From: Noviherbaspirillum suwonense | GTDB taxonomy: Bacteria > Pseudomonadota > Gammaproteobacteria > Burkholderiales > Burkholderiaceae_D | Direction of reading: 5' to 3' | DNA length: 64,000 bases | Assembly: GCF_900182955.1 (NCBI RefSeq) | Contig: NZ_FXUL01000012.1 | Coordinates: 62,001-126,000 of the forward strand | Part shown: positions 43,365 to 51,156 of the stretch, in pieces | Layout: every line of letters starts with the position of its first letter | Numbering within the stretch: position 1 is the first letter of the stretch | Made by a program: the position numbers and the translations under genes | Notes under the pieces: model-generated | Databases searched by the model: none | Told to the model about the DNA's origin: nothing | The model's input: the letters and a program-made list of their open reading frames with translations, nothing else

Positions 43365-45086
43365 TCACGATTGCCGCCACTGGCGCTCGGCATCATCCCA
43401 CGCGGCCAGGGGCTGCAGGTCCGGCACCCAGGCCAGCCCCGATTTCGCGTCCGAGGAAGGCGCATCCGGCGTGACCAGCACATCGAGCAGGGCAGGCCGG
43501 TTCGCCAGCGCGCGGGCCATTGCCGCCGGGAGGTCTTCCGCGCGTTCGACCCGTTCGGCATGCATGCCAAAGGCCCGCGCCATGGCCGCGTGATCGGCGA
43601 ATTGCAGCCGCGTGCCGACCACCTTCCCGTGGGTTTCCTGCTGGTCGCGCACTTCGATCGCCCAGGAACCATTATTGGCGACGACGATCAGCAGCGGCGC
43701 ACGGTGGCGCACCGCCGTATCGATCTCCATTGCGTTGAAGCCAAACGCGCCATCGCCGGTGGCGACGACGACGGTCCGGTCCGGGCAGGCGAGGCTGGCG
43801 GCGATCCCGAACGGGGTGCCGATGCCGATGCAGCCCAGCGACCCGGGATCGAGATAGGTCGACGCCGGGAGGCCGACGCGCGCGAAGCTGAGAAAGTCCC
43901 CGCCATCGGCCACCACCACGGCGTCGTCAGGCAAGGCGTCGCGCATCACGGACAGCAGACGGTTCGGATGCATCAGGCCGTCGGCGCCGGGCGGCGCGGT
44001 GCGCATGGAATCGGCCAGTTTGCCGACCCGGCTAGAATGCCTGGCCTTGACCGCCTGCGCCCATTCCAGGTCCGTCGACGGTTTGCGGTCACCCGCCGCC
44101 TGCAGGATGGCTTCCAGCGCCGCCTCGGGAGTGGCCAGCAGCTCGACGGCGCCGCGGCGGTTGTCGCGCAGTTCGCCGGCGCAGTCTCCGATGCGCACGA
44201 AGCGCGCATCGCCGAAGACGGCGGGCGAGCCGTACGCCAGCTGGAAGTCCAGGCGGCGGCCAATGGTGATGATGAGATCCGCATCCCCCATCACCGAGCC
44301 GCGCATGGCTGCCACGACCGACGGATGATCGTCCGGCACCAGGCCGCGGCTTTCGCCCGTGTCGAGGTACAGCGCATGCAGCCGGTCGAGCAGGCGCACC
44401 AGCGATGGGCCTGCGGCTTTCGCGCCCCGCCCCGAGATCACCAGCGGCCGGCGCGCGGACCACATCAAGGCGACCGCCTCGTCGACCATGACCGGGTCGG
44501 GCAGCACGCGAACCGCGGGCCTGGCGGCGAAATACTCCGGCAGCTGCATTACCGGCGGCACGATCGCGCGCAGCGTGTCGACAGGGAAATCGAGATAGGC
44601 CGGGCCGGGTTCCCCGCATTCGCCGCGCGCGCGCGCGACGGCTTCACCCAGTTCCTGCAGCACGAGCTCGGGCTGGCGGACCGTGCGGGCATATCGCGTG
44701 AGCGGCCGCACGAAGTCCGTATGCGCCATATCCTGCAGCGCGCCGCGGTTTTCCTGCGGACGCGGCGGGGTCCCTGAAAGAATCAGCACGGGCGCCCGCG
44801 CCACGTGCGCATTGGCGATGCCTGTCATGGCGTTGGTGACGCCCGGGCCGGCCGTGACCAGCGCCACGCCGAGGCCGCCCGTGAGGTCCGCGTGGGCGTG
44901 CGCCATGTAGACGGCTGCGCGTTCGTCGCGGACGTCGACGATCTGGATGCCCTGTGCGTCCACCGCCATCCAGATGGGCATGATATGGCCTCCGCACAGC
45001 GCGAAGACGCGGTCGACGCCTTGCGCTTTCAGGAAGCGGGCGATCACGGCGGCGGCCGCATTTTGGGCGATCAGTTCTGCGTTCAT
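43365..45086 (-). CDS. Thiamine-diphosphate-dependent enzyme (acetolactate synthase-like)
   Basis: A 573-residue ThDP enzyme of the acetolactate synthase / benzoylformate decarboxylase / 2-hydroxyacyl-CoA lyase superfamily. The ThDP-activating Glu is E55 in DVRDERAAVYMA; PVLILSGTPP and GPAYLDFPVD mark the N-terminal and middle domains; the Mg-diphosphate motif is GDGAFGFNAMEID...VANNGSW. The C-terminal end is not that of true acetolactate synthase and no small subunit gene follows, so biosynthesis of branched amino acids is unlikely. With a CoA ligase nearby, a 2-hydroxyacyl-CoA lyase or decarboxylase role is conceivable. The start ATG lies 43 bp after the permease. Confidence 0.85.
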   Translation of the reverse strand: MNAELIAQNAAAAVIARFLKAQGVDRVFALCGGHIMPIWMAVDAQGIQIVDVRDERAAVYMAHAHADLTGGLGVALVTAGPGVTNAMTGIANAHVARAPVLILSGTPPRPQENRGALQDMAHTDFVRPLTRYARTVRQPELVLQELGEAVARARGECGEPGPAYLDFPVDTLRAIVPPVMQLPEYFAARPAVRVLPDPVMVDEAVALMWSARRPLVISGRGAKAAGPSLVRLLDRLHALYLDTGESRGLVPDDHPSVVAAMRGSVMGDADLIITIGRRLDFQLAYGSPAVFGDARFVRIGDCAGELRDNRRGAVELLATPEAALEAILQAAGDRKPSTDLEWAQAVKARHSSRVGKLADSMRTAPPGADGLMHPNRLLSVMRDALPDDAVVVADGGDFLSFARVGLPASTYLDPGSLGCIGIGTPFGIAASLACPDRTVVVATGDGAFGFNAMEIDTAVRHRAPLLIVVANNGSWAIEVRDQQETHGKVVGTRLQFADHAAMARAFGMHAERVERAEDLPAAMARALANRPALLDVLVTPDAPSSDAKSGLAWVPDLQPLAAWDDAERQWRQS

Positions 45087-45129
45087 GGTTTCCTCGTGTT
45101 GAAATGCCTGTGGTTCCTGCGCACGCCGT

Positions 45130-47046
45130 TCACGGCTTGCCGGCGCCGCCAGCTGCCTGCGGCAGCAGGCAGGTTGAAATGGATGGGAAGGCAGCCACGA
45201 CGGCCAGGCCGACGAGCAGCGCCAGCACATAGGGCACGATGGGCCGGATTCCCTCGGAGGGGTTGACCCGCCCGATTGCGCAGGCGGCGTAGTAGCCGAC
45301 GCCGAACGGCGGCGCGAATAGCCCGATGCCCATCGCGAGGACCACCACCATCGCGTAGTGGACGTCATTCACGCCCATCTGGGCCGCGATCGGGAACATC
45401 AGGGGCCCGAACAGGACGATGGCCGGTATACCTTCGAGCACGCTGCCAAGGACGATGAACATCACGATGGAGACTGCCAGGAAGGTTCCCGCGCCGCCCG
45501 GCAGCGCCGCCATCGCGGCCGCCAGGCTGTTGGAAAACCCGGACTGGGTCAGGGCCCAGGCCATCGCGGTCGCGGTGCCGATGATGAACAGGATCGCGCC
45601 GGACAGCGCGGCCGTTTCGACCAGAATCGGGACCAGGCGATGCCAGTTCATCTGGCGGTAGATCACGATCCCGACGATGAAGGTATACACGATGCCCAGC
45701 GTCGAGACCTCGCTTGCCGTGGCGACGCCTTCGACCACGGCGGCCCGGATGACGAAGGGCAGGGCAATCGCAGGAAGCGCGGTGACCAGGGCCAGGATGA
45801 TTTCACGGCCGGTGGCCCGCCGGACGCCGGCCATGACTTCCTTCTTCGTGCGGAAAAACACGACGGCGCTCAGCGCGGCGGCCAGCACCAGCGCAGGCAG
45901 CATCCCGCCGCTGAACAGTGCGGCAATGGACACGCCCGTCACGGACCCGATCGTAATGAGCACCAGGCTGGGCGGGATGGTCTCGGTCTGCGCGCCCGTC
46001 GTCGCCAGCAGCGCAACCAGTTCTCCCGAGGTCATGCCGCGTTTGCGCATCTCGGGAAACAGCACCGGCGTGACCGCGGCCATGTCGGCCACCTTGGAGC
46101 CGGAGATGCCGGAGACGAGGTACATCGCGCCGATCAATACATAGGACAATCCGCCGCGCACATGGCCGAGCAGGCTGGCGAGAAAGGCGACCATGGCACG
46201 CGCCATCCCGGTCATCTCGATGAGCAGGCCGAGGAACACGAACAGCGGCACCGATATCAGGATGATGTGGGACATGCCTTCGTCCATCCGGCCGACGAGC
46301 ACGGTGATGGGCAGGGTGGTCGTCAGCGTCAGGAATCCGAAGGTGGCCAGGCCGAATGCCACGGCTATCGGAATGCCGAGCAGGACCGTGATGCCCGACA
46401 CGCCCACGAAGAAGATCACCAGGTTGAGGTTGCCAAGGTCCTGCAGCAGCGGCCTGGCGGCTGCAAAGACCGCGAAGAGGACCGCAACTGCCGCAACCGA
46501 TGCCGATATGAGCCGCCAGTTGCCCGACTTGAACAGGCGGATCAAGCTCATCATCGCCATCAGCGCAAGCCCCACCGGCAAGGCCGCGGCGCGCCAGGCG
46601 TTCGAGAGTTCGAGCGCAGGCGTGACGATATGGATTTCCTCGGATGCATATTCATAGGCCGGGCCAAGCGCGAACACGAGGAAGGCCAGCGCCGCGGCAA
46701 TGGCGACGGTATCGAGAAATGCCTGCCTGTCCGGCGAGGTCCTGGCGACCAGCGCGGTCATGCGCATGTGCTCGCCCCGCCGGAAGGCAACGACCGACCC
46801 CAGGCTGGCAAGCCAGAGGAACAGGATGGATGCCGCTTCGTCGGTCCACGGGAGCGGGGTGGACAGGTAGTAGCGGGCAATCACGCCTGCCAGCAGGATC
46901 AGGATCTCGCAGACGATCAGCAGCGCAGCGAGGTACTCCACCGTGGCGCCGAAGACCGCTTCGATGCGGCGTGCCCGCTGTGCCGTGACGGTTGCACCGA
47001 ATGGCACCGCCCGGTCATGGCCGCCGTGAGTCGATGTGATGGTCAT
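45130..47046 (-). CDS. TRAP transporter permease, DctQ-DctM fusion
   Basis: A 638-residue inner-membrane protein joining the small (DctQ, about residues 25-200, four helices, ARYYLSTPLPWTDEAASILF) and large (DctM, from about 205, about 12 helices, with VSGISGSKVADMAAVTPVLF and GLFAPPFGVGYYAACAIG) TRAP subunits in one chain. It uses an ion gradient to import the acid delivered by DctP. The ATG at 47046 lies inside the end of dctP, so the two genes are coupled. Fused QM forms are known in many TRAP systems. Confidence 0.92.
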   Translation of the reverse strand: MTITSTHGGHDRAVPFGATVTAQRARRIEAVFGATVEYLAALLIVCEILILLAGVIARYYLSTPLPWTDEAASILFLWLASLGSVVAFRRGEHMRMTALVARTSPDRQAFLDTVAIAAALAFLVFALGPAYEYASEEIHIVTPALELSNAWRAAALPVGLALMAMMSLIRLFKSGNWRLISASVAAVAVLFAVFAAARPLLQDLGNLNLVIFFVGVSGITVLLGIPIAVAFGLATFGFLTLTTTLPITVLVGRMDEGMSHIILISVPLFVFLGLLIEMTGMARAMVAFLASLLGHVRGGLSYVLIGAMYLVSGISGSKVADMAAVTPVLFPEMRKRGMTSGELVALLATTGAQTETIPPSLVLITIGSVTGVSIAALFSGGMLPALVLAAALSAVVFFRTKKEVMAGVRRATGREIILALVTALPAIALPFVIRAAVVEGVATASEVSTLGIVYTFIVGIVIYRQMNWHRLVPILVETAALSGAILFIIGTATAMAWALTQSGFSNSLAAAMAALPGGAGTFLAVSIVMFIVLGSVLEGIPAIVLFGPLMFPIAAQMGVNDVHYAMVVVLAMGIGLFAPPFGVGYYAACAIGRVNPSEGIRPIVPYVLALLVGLAVVAAFPSISTCLLPQAAGGAGKP

Positions 47047-47053
47047 GATCGGC

Positions 47054-48067
47054 TCACGCGATGTCGCCGGCATATTTGCCCAGCAGCGTCCATGCTTCCT
47101 CGCCGAACTTCTCCTTTACCTGCGTGTAGAAATTCGTGGCGCGCAGCGCCTTTTGGAAGGGAGCGGAATCGACGGCATTAAATGTGAGTCCCTTGCTTTC
47201 CAGCTTTTTCTGCAGGTCGAGGTTGGCGCGCGCAATGTCCTCCCGCTGCTTCAGCGCGGCCGCATTGATGTGCTTGGCCAGGACCTGCTGCACGTCCTTC
47301 GGAATGGTTTTCCAGATCCGTCCATTTGCAATGAACCAGAAGCCGTCCCAGGAATGATTGGTCAGCGAGCAGTATTTCTGGACTTCATAAAACTTTGCCG
47401 ATTCGATCAGGGCGAGCGGATTTTCCTGGCCATCGGCAACCTTGGTCTGAAGCGCCTGATACGCCTCGCTCAGCGGCAGGCTGACCGGCGCGGCGCCCAG
47501 CGCGCGGAACATCGACACCCACAGCGGCACCACCGGCACGCGGATCTTGAAGTTCTTCAGGTCATCGGGTGTGCGGATCGGACGCGTGCTGGACGTGATC
47601 TGGCGGTAACCGTTATCCCACACGGTGTCGAAGGGTACGAGATTCACCTTCTCGATGCTCTTCCTGATATGCCCGCCCAGGTCGCCGTCCATGGCTGCCC
47701 AGACACGGTCATAGGACGAAAAGGCGAAGCCGACGCCGGTAATGGCCGTGGCGGGGATCAGGGTGGACATGACGGTGCCGGGGAACGTGGCCAGCTCCAG
47801 CGCGCCGGACCGGATCTGGGACATCATGTCCGAGTCGCTCCCCAGCTGATTGTTCGGAAACAGCTGGATGGCGACCCGCCCGTTCGTCTCGGCGGCAATC
47901 GCTTCGATCGCCTCCTTGAGCCGCACATTGACCGAGTGCGTCATCGGCAGGTCCGTCCCCAGCTTGAGCTTGAACTGCGCTGCGCCTTGCCCCCACGACA
48001 ATGGCGTTAACGATGCGATTCCCGCCGCGGCGCCGGCACGCAAAATCTGTCTGCGATGAAAGTCCAT
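47054..48067 (-). CDS. TRAP transporter substrate-binding protein DctP
   Basis: A 337-residue periplasmic receptor with an N-terminal twin-arginine-like signal (MDFHRRQILRAGAAAGIASL). Typical DctP blocks: LKLGTDLPMTHSVNVRLKEA, the ligand-binding Arg segment NFKIRVPVVPLWVSMFRALG and GLGANPVSLPLSEAY-like APVSLPLSEAYQALQTKVAD. DctP proteins bind carboxylates through an Arg; the ligand here is probably an organic acid. GGAGAC precedes the ATG. It is the first gene of the operon that starts at the promoter 48206-48234. Confidence 0.92.
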   Translation of the reverse strand: MDFHRRQILRAGAAAGIASLTPLSWGQGAAQFKLKLGTDLPMTHSVNVRLKEAIEAIAAETNGRVAIQLFPNNQLGSDSDMMSQIRSGALELATFPGTVMSTLIPATAITGVGFAFSSYDRVWAAMDGDLGGHIRKSIEKVNLVPFDTVWDNGYRQITSSTRPIRTPDDLKNFKIRVPVVPLWVSMFRALGAAPVSLPLSEAYQALQTKVADGQENPLALIESAKFYEVQKYCSLTNHSWDGFWFIANGRIWKTIPKDVQQVLAKHINAAALKQREDIARANLDLQKKLESKGLTFNAVDSAPFQKALRATNFYTQVKEKFGEEAWTLLGKYAGDIA

Positions 48068-48180
48068 GATGTTTGTCTCCGTCGTTATGATTAATTTGCA
48101 AGCAGCACCGCAGGGGCGAGCCACGCCATCGCCCGGAGAGGAAAGGCCGGGTAATTCCGACCGCAACCTCATGCATTTGG

Positions 48181-48198
48181 AACTCTGAATTCAGAGTT
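48181..48198. promoter_or_regulatory. Operator 1, AACTCTGAATTCAGAGTT
   Basis: A perfect 18-bp palindrome at the predicted start of transcription of the minus-strand dctP operon. Core CTGAATTCAG is shared with sites at 48295 and 50186. Its place just after the -10 box suits repression. Confidence 0.8.
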
Positions 48199-48205
48199 CA
48201 ATTTG

Positions 48206-48234
48206 ATTCTCGTAGTGGTTCCGCTGCTTGTCAA
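48206..48234 (-). promoter_or_regulatory. Predicted promoter of the dctP operon
   Basis: On the minus strand TTGACA (48234-48229), a 17-bp spacer and GAGAAT (48211-48206), followed within 8 bp by operator 1. Confidence 0.7.
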
Positions 48235-48257
48235 GGCAAATATCGACAAAAAAAGTT

Positions 48258-48287
48258 TTGACGGCGTCCACAAATTCGGGATATAAG
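48258..48287 (+). promoter_or_regulatory. Predicted promoter of the acyl-CoA ligase gene
   Basis: TTGACG (48258-48263), 18-bp spacer, TATAAG (48282-48287), followed 8 bp later by operator 2. Leader of about 95 nt. Confidence 0.7.
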
Positions 48288-48294
48288 TTCACCG

Positions 48295-48312
48295 AACTCT
48301 GAATTCAGTATT
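48295..48312. promoter_or_regulatory. Operator 2, AACTCTGAATTCAGTATT
   Basis: Left half identical to operator 1, right half diverged, and followed by a further CAG-containing half (TATTCAGAA). It sits at the predicted +1 of the ligase promoter. Confidence 0.75.
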
Positions 48313-48388
48313 CAGAAATAGGGCACGGCATGGCGCACGGGCCCGTCAGCGTTAACGCTAGTCAAGAACAGTATTCATGGAGACACGA

Positions 48389-49951
48389 ATGAACCATTTA
48401 CTGACGATTGCCGACGCCGTTGCCACGCATGCCCGACTCAGCCCGCACAAGGTAGGGCTGCAGGATTCAACGCGGGCACTGACCTTTAACGACTGGAACC
48501 GGCGTGCATGCCAGTTGGCAAACGGTCTGCTCGATCTGGGCCTCAACAAGGGCGACCGTGTGGCATTGCTGGCCTATAACTGTATCGAATGGGCGGAAAT
48601 CTACATCGGGCTGGCGCGGGCCGGCCTGGTCGCAGTGCCGATCAATTTCCGGCTGACCGGCCCCGAAATTGCCTACATCATCGAGCACAGCGAGGCGTCG
48701 GCAGTGATCGTGCAGGACGCACTGATGGAAAGCGTCGCGTCCATCCGCAGCCAGCTCAAGCTGGCTGAACACGGCTATGTGCTGATAGGGCAGGAAACGC
48801 CGGGGTGGCTTGCCTACGAAACGCTGCTCGGCGCCGCCAGCAGCAATCCGCCCGCGGTGACGGTCACGCCTGAAGATCCCTTCGCGCTGATGTACACCTC
48901 CGGCACTACCGGCCGACCCAAGGGCGCCATACGCAGCCACGCGGGAAACGCGCTGCTGGCGTTTGCGACGGCGCTCGAGTTCGGGTTCGGCCGCGACGAC
49001 CGCGGACTGATCGTCATGCCCATGTGCCATGCCAACTCGCTCTACTTCAGCCTGACGTTTATCTATCTCGGCGCCAGCATCATCATCGAGGACAGGAAGA
49101 GTTTCGATCCCGAACACCTGCTTGCGATGCTGTCCAGCGAGAAAGTCACGTTCACCTCGCTGGTGCCGACGCATTACATCATGATGCTCGGGCTGCCCGA
49201 GGCAGTCCTGAAAAAATACGACGTCAGTTCGGTGGAAAAACTGCTGGTTTCCTCCGCGCCGGCGCGGCGGGAAACCAAGCTGGCGATCATGAACCATTTT
49301 AAAAACTCCCGCCTTTTCGAGCTCTATGGGGCAACCGAACTGGGTTGGGTGACCATCTTGCGCCCGGAAGAGCAGCTCGAAAAACTTGGGTCGGTCGGGC
49401 GGGAATGGGCAGGCAGCGGGGCGATCAGGCTGCTCGATCCGACCGGCCGGGAAGTGCCGGACGGCGACGTCGGTGAACTGTATTCGCGTACGTCCTACGT
49501 CTACGATGGCTACTGGAAAAACCCGGAAAAGACCGCGGAGTCGTTTCACGGCGCGTGGTGTTCGGTCGGCGACCTGGCGCGCCGGGACGCCGATGGCTAT
49601 ATCCACCTGGTCGATCGCAAGAGCAACATGATCATCAGCGGCGGCGAAAACATTTATCCGTCTGAAGTGGAGAGCGCAGTCGGCGCGCATCCCGCCGTCA
49701 AGGATGTTGCGGTGTTCGGCATCCCGGACAGCAAATGGGGCGAGACGGTGCATGCCGCAGTCGTGCTGCATCCCGACCGGTCGGTGACGACGCAGGAACT
49801 GTCCGCGTGGTGCGCCGAACGGCTCGCACGTTTCAAGATCCCGCGTTCCTTCTCGTTCCTGCTGGACAAGGATATGCCGCGCACGGCCACCGGGAAGATT
49901 CTGCATCGCACCTTGCGGGACCGGTTTATCGAGGAGCGCCGGCAGGCATGA
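48389..49951 (+). CDS. Acyl-CoA synthetase (AMP-forming ligase)
   Basis: A 520-residue adenylating enzyme that activates a carboxylic acid with ATP and CoA. The P-loop is YTSGTTGRPKGAIRSH (from Y169), then ELYGATELGW (A5), DLARRDADGYIHLVDRKSNM (A7/A8), SGGENIYPSEVE and the catalytic Lys near the end in RTATGKILHRTLRD. The ATG at 48389 has GGAG at 7 bp; the earlier ATG at 48377 contains that ribosome site. No signal peptide. It is divergent from the TRAP operon and shares its operator, so the imported or oxidised acid is the likely substrate. Confidence 0.92.
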   Translation: MNHLLTIADAVATHARLSPHKVGLQDSTRALTFNDWNRRACQLANGLLDLGLNKGDRVALLAYNCIEWAEIYIGLARAGLVAVPINFRLTGPEIAYIIEHSEASAVIVQDALMESVASIRSQLKLAEHGYVLIGQETPGWLAYETLLGAASSNPPAVTVTPEDPFALMYTSGTTGRPKGAIRSHAGNALLAFATALEFGFGRDDRGLIVMPMCHANSLYFSLTFIYLGASIIIEDRKSFDPEHLLAMLSSEKVTFTSLVPTHYIMMLGLPEAVLKKYDVSSVEKLLVSSAPARRETKLAIMNHFKNSRLFELYGATELGWVTILRPEEQLEKLGSVGREWAGSGAIRLLDPTGREVPDGDVGELYSRTSYVYDGYWKNPEKTAESFHGAWCSVGDLARRDADGYIHLVDRKSNMIISGGENIYPSEVESAVGAHPAVKDVAVFGIPDSKWGETVHAAVVLHPDRSVTTQELSAWCAERLARFKIPRSFSFLLDKDMPRTATGKILHRTLRDRFIEERRQA

Positions 49952-50151
49952 GTCGCCATGCGTGACTCGCAGTGCAGAGAGAGCACCGAGGTAGCGCGCG
50001 CAACGCCAGGAAGCTGGATAAGCGAGCGCGACTCGTCGTCTGGAGGGAATGACGTTGGGTTATGCCTACCTGCGTCGTTAAGACGCGTGATGCCGCAGCG
50101 GACCCGTTTCCTAGATCCACACCATCGCACGAATGCAATGCCAATATTTTC

Positions 50152-50179
50152 TTGACAAGAGATGTCGGAACGCTAAACT
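50152..50179 (+). promoter_or_regulatory. Predicted promoter of the Rieske-PQQ dehydrogenase-aldA unit
   Basis: A perfect TTGACA (50152-50157), 16-bp spacer and TAAACT (50174-50179), with operator 3 starting 6 bp later. Confidence 0.7.
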
Positions 50180-50185
50180 TAATGT

Positions 50186-50201
50186 ATTCTGAATTCAGAA
50201 T
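50186..50201. promoter_or_regulatory. Operator 3, ATTCTGAATTCAGAAT
   Basis: A perfect 16-bp palindrome overlapping the predicted +1. The CTGAATTCAG core equals that of operators 1 and 2. Confidence 0.8.
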
Positions 50202-50438
50202 CCCGAATGCGACGCGAAACCGACGTGAAACGCGCTGATTCATTAAAGCAAGACTGAAAGCGGGCTTTCCAGAGGGTCCAGCCTTACCCGGCACCGCGAG
50301 CAATTAATCGCCGCCTGACGAACGGTCGGAAGAAACCGGAACGATCAGGGTGCTTGAACGGCTGCCTGCCGCCGCTACCTTTCGTTCAGGGTCGGCGGAC
50401 GGCAAGTTTTTCTACTAATTAATAACGTGGAGACTATC

Positions 50439-51059
50439 TTGACTGATCGAAAAACGAAGACGGCTGCATTAAGCGACCTCGTCCCGGACACGGGTCTGGA
50501 ACAGCGGCGCACTGTCCTGCGCGCAGCGGGAAGCCTCGCTGTCGCGTCGCTGAGCGGCGGCTTCATTCCCATCGCACTGGCGGAAGAGAATTCGAGTCGC
50601 CCGAAGGCCGGCCATCGGCTGGTTCTGGCGGATGAGGCCGACAAGCGCGTGCCCTTGCAGGTAAGCGACATCCCCCTGAATGGAAAGCCCGTGTTCGCTT
50701 TCCCTTACGACCTGGACAGTAAAACGGCCCAGGACGGGTCGCGGCTCAACAAGGTGGCGCTCGTCAAGGTGGACGCGGCATCCCTGAGCGACGACGCGAA
50801 AAAATTTGCGGTCGACGGCGTGCTGGCGTTTTCTTCCGTCTGCACGCACCAGGGGTGCGATGTCACGGAATTCGTGGCCAAGGAACATGCGCTGATGTGC
50901 TTCTGCCACTTCTCGAAATTCGATGTCCTGAAAAGCGGCGCCGTCGCAGCCGGGCCGGCGCCGCGGGACCTCCCGTATCTCCCGCTGAAAGTCGAAAAGA
51001 ATCAACTGGTCGTTGCCGGCGGCTTTAGTTCGACACCCGGCGTGAAGAAGACCGGTTGA
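50439..51059 (+). CDS. Exported Rieske [2Fe-2S] protein
   Basis: A 206-residue protein with a twin-arginine-type signal (EQRRTVLRAAGSLAVASLSG; RR at 23-24) and one Rieske cluster: C135-T-H137, with C154 and H157 as the second ligand pair, plus C140 and C156 placed for the stabilising disulfide of bc1-type Rieske proteins. The start is likely TTG at 50439, with GGAG 6 bp upstream; GTG at 50427 overlaps that site. No quinone-reductase partner genes are near. Encoded directly before a PQQ alcohol dehydrogenase without a cytochrome domain, so it may carry its electrons; this is inference. Confidence 0.85.
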   Translation: MTDRKTKTAALSDLVPDTGLEQRRTVLRAAGSLAVASLSGGFIPIALAEENSSRPKAGHRLVLADEADKRVPLQVSDIPLNGKPVFAFPYDLDSKTAQDGSRLNKVALVKVDAASLSDDAKKFAVDGVLAFSSVCTHQGCDVTEFVAKEHALMCFCHFSKFDVLKSGAVAAGPAPRDLPYLPLKVEKNQLVVAGGFSSTPGVKKTG

Positions 51060-51156
51060 CGGTCCAGTCAGGCGCCCAAAGGCGCACCTGGTCATGGACG
51101 TGCCGGAAGAGCTTGCGGTTTAAACGTTGCTGGAAAAATGGAAGGAAGGAGACATG

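Larger units (their letters stand above)
49952..50438. other. Intergenic stretch with promoter, operator 3 and long leader
   Basis: About 490 bp. The promoter at 50152-50179 and operator 3 at 50186-50201 leave a leader of about 250 nt before the Rieske gene. The leader may hold regulatory structure but no known riboswitch was recognised. The first 200 bp show nothing. Confidence 0.55.

Noticed and set aside
43371-44777. A 468-codon open frame on the plus strand
   Set aside because: Antisense to the ThDP enzyme and rich in Arg/His/Gln without domains.
45358-47181. A 607-codon open frame on the plus strand
   Set aside because: Antisense to the TRAP permease; the product is a low-complexity Arg/Gln/Gly/His-rich sequence with no fold.
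48467-49906. A 479-codon open frame on the minus strand
   Set aside because: Antisense to the acyl-CoA ligase, whose adenylation motifs are all present.
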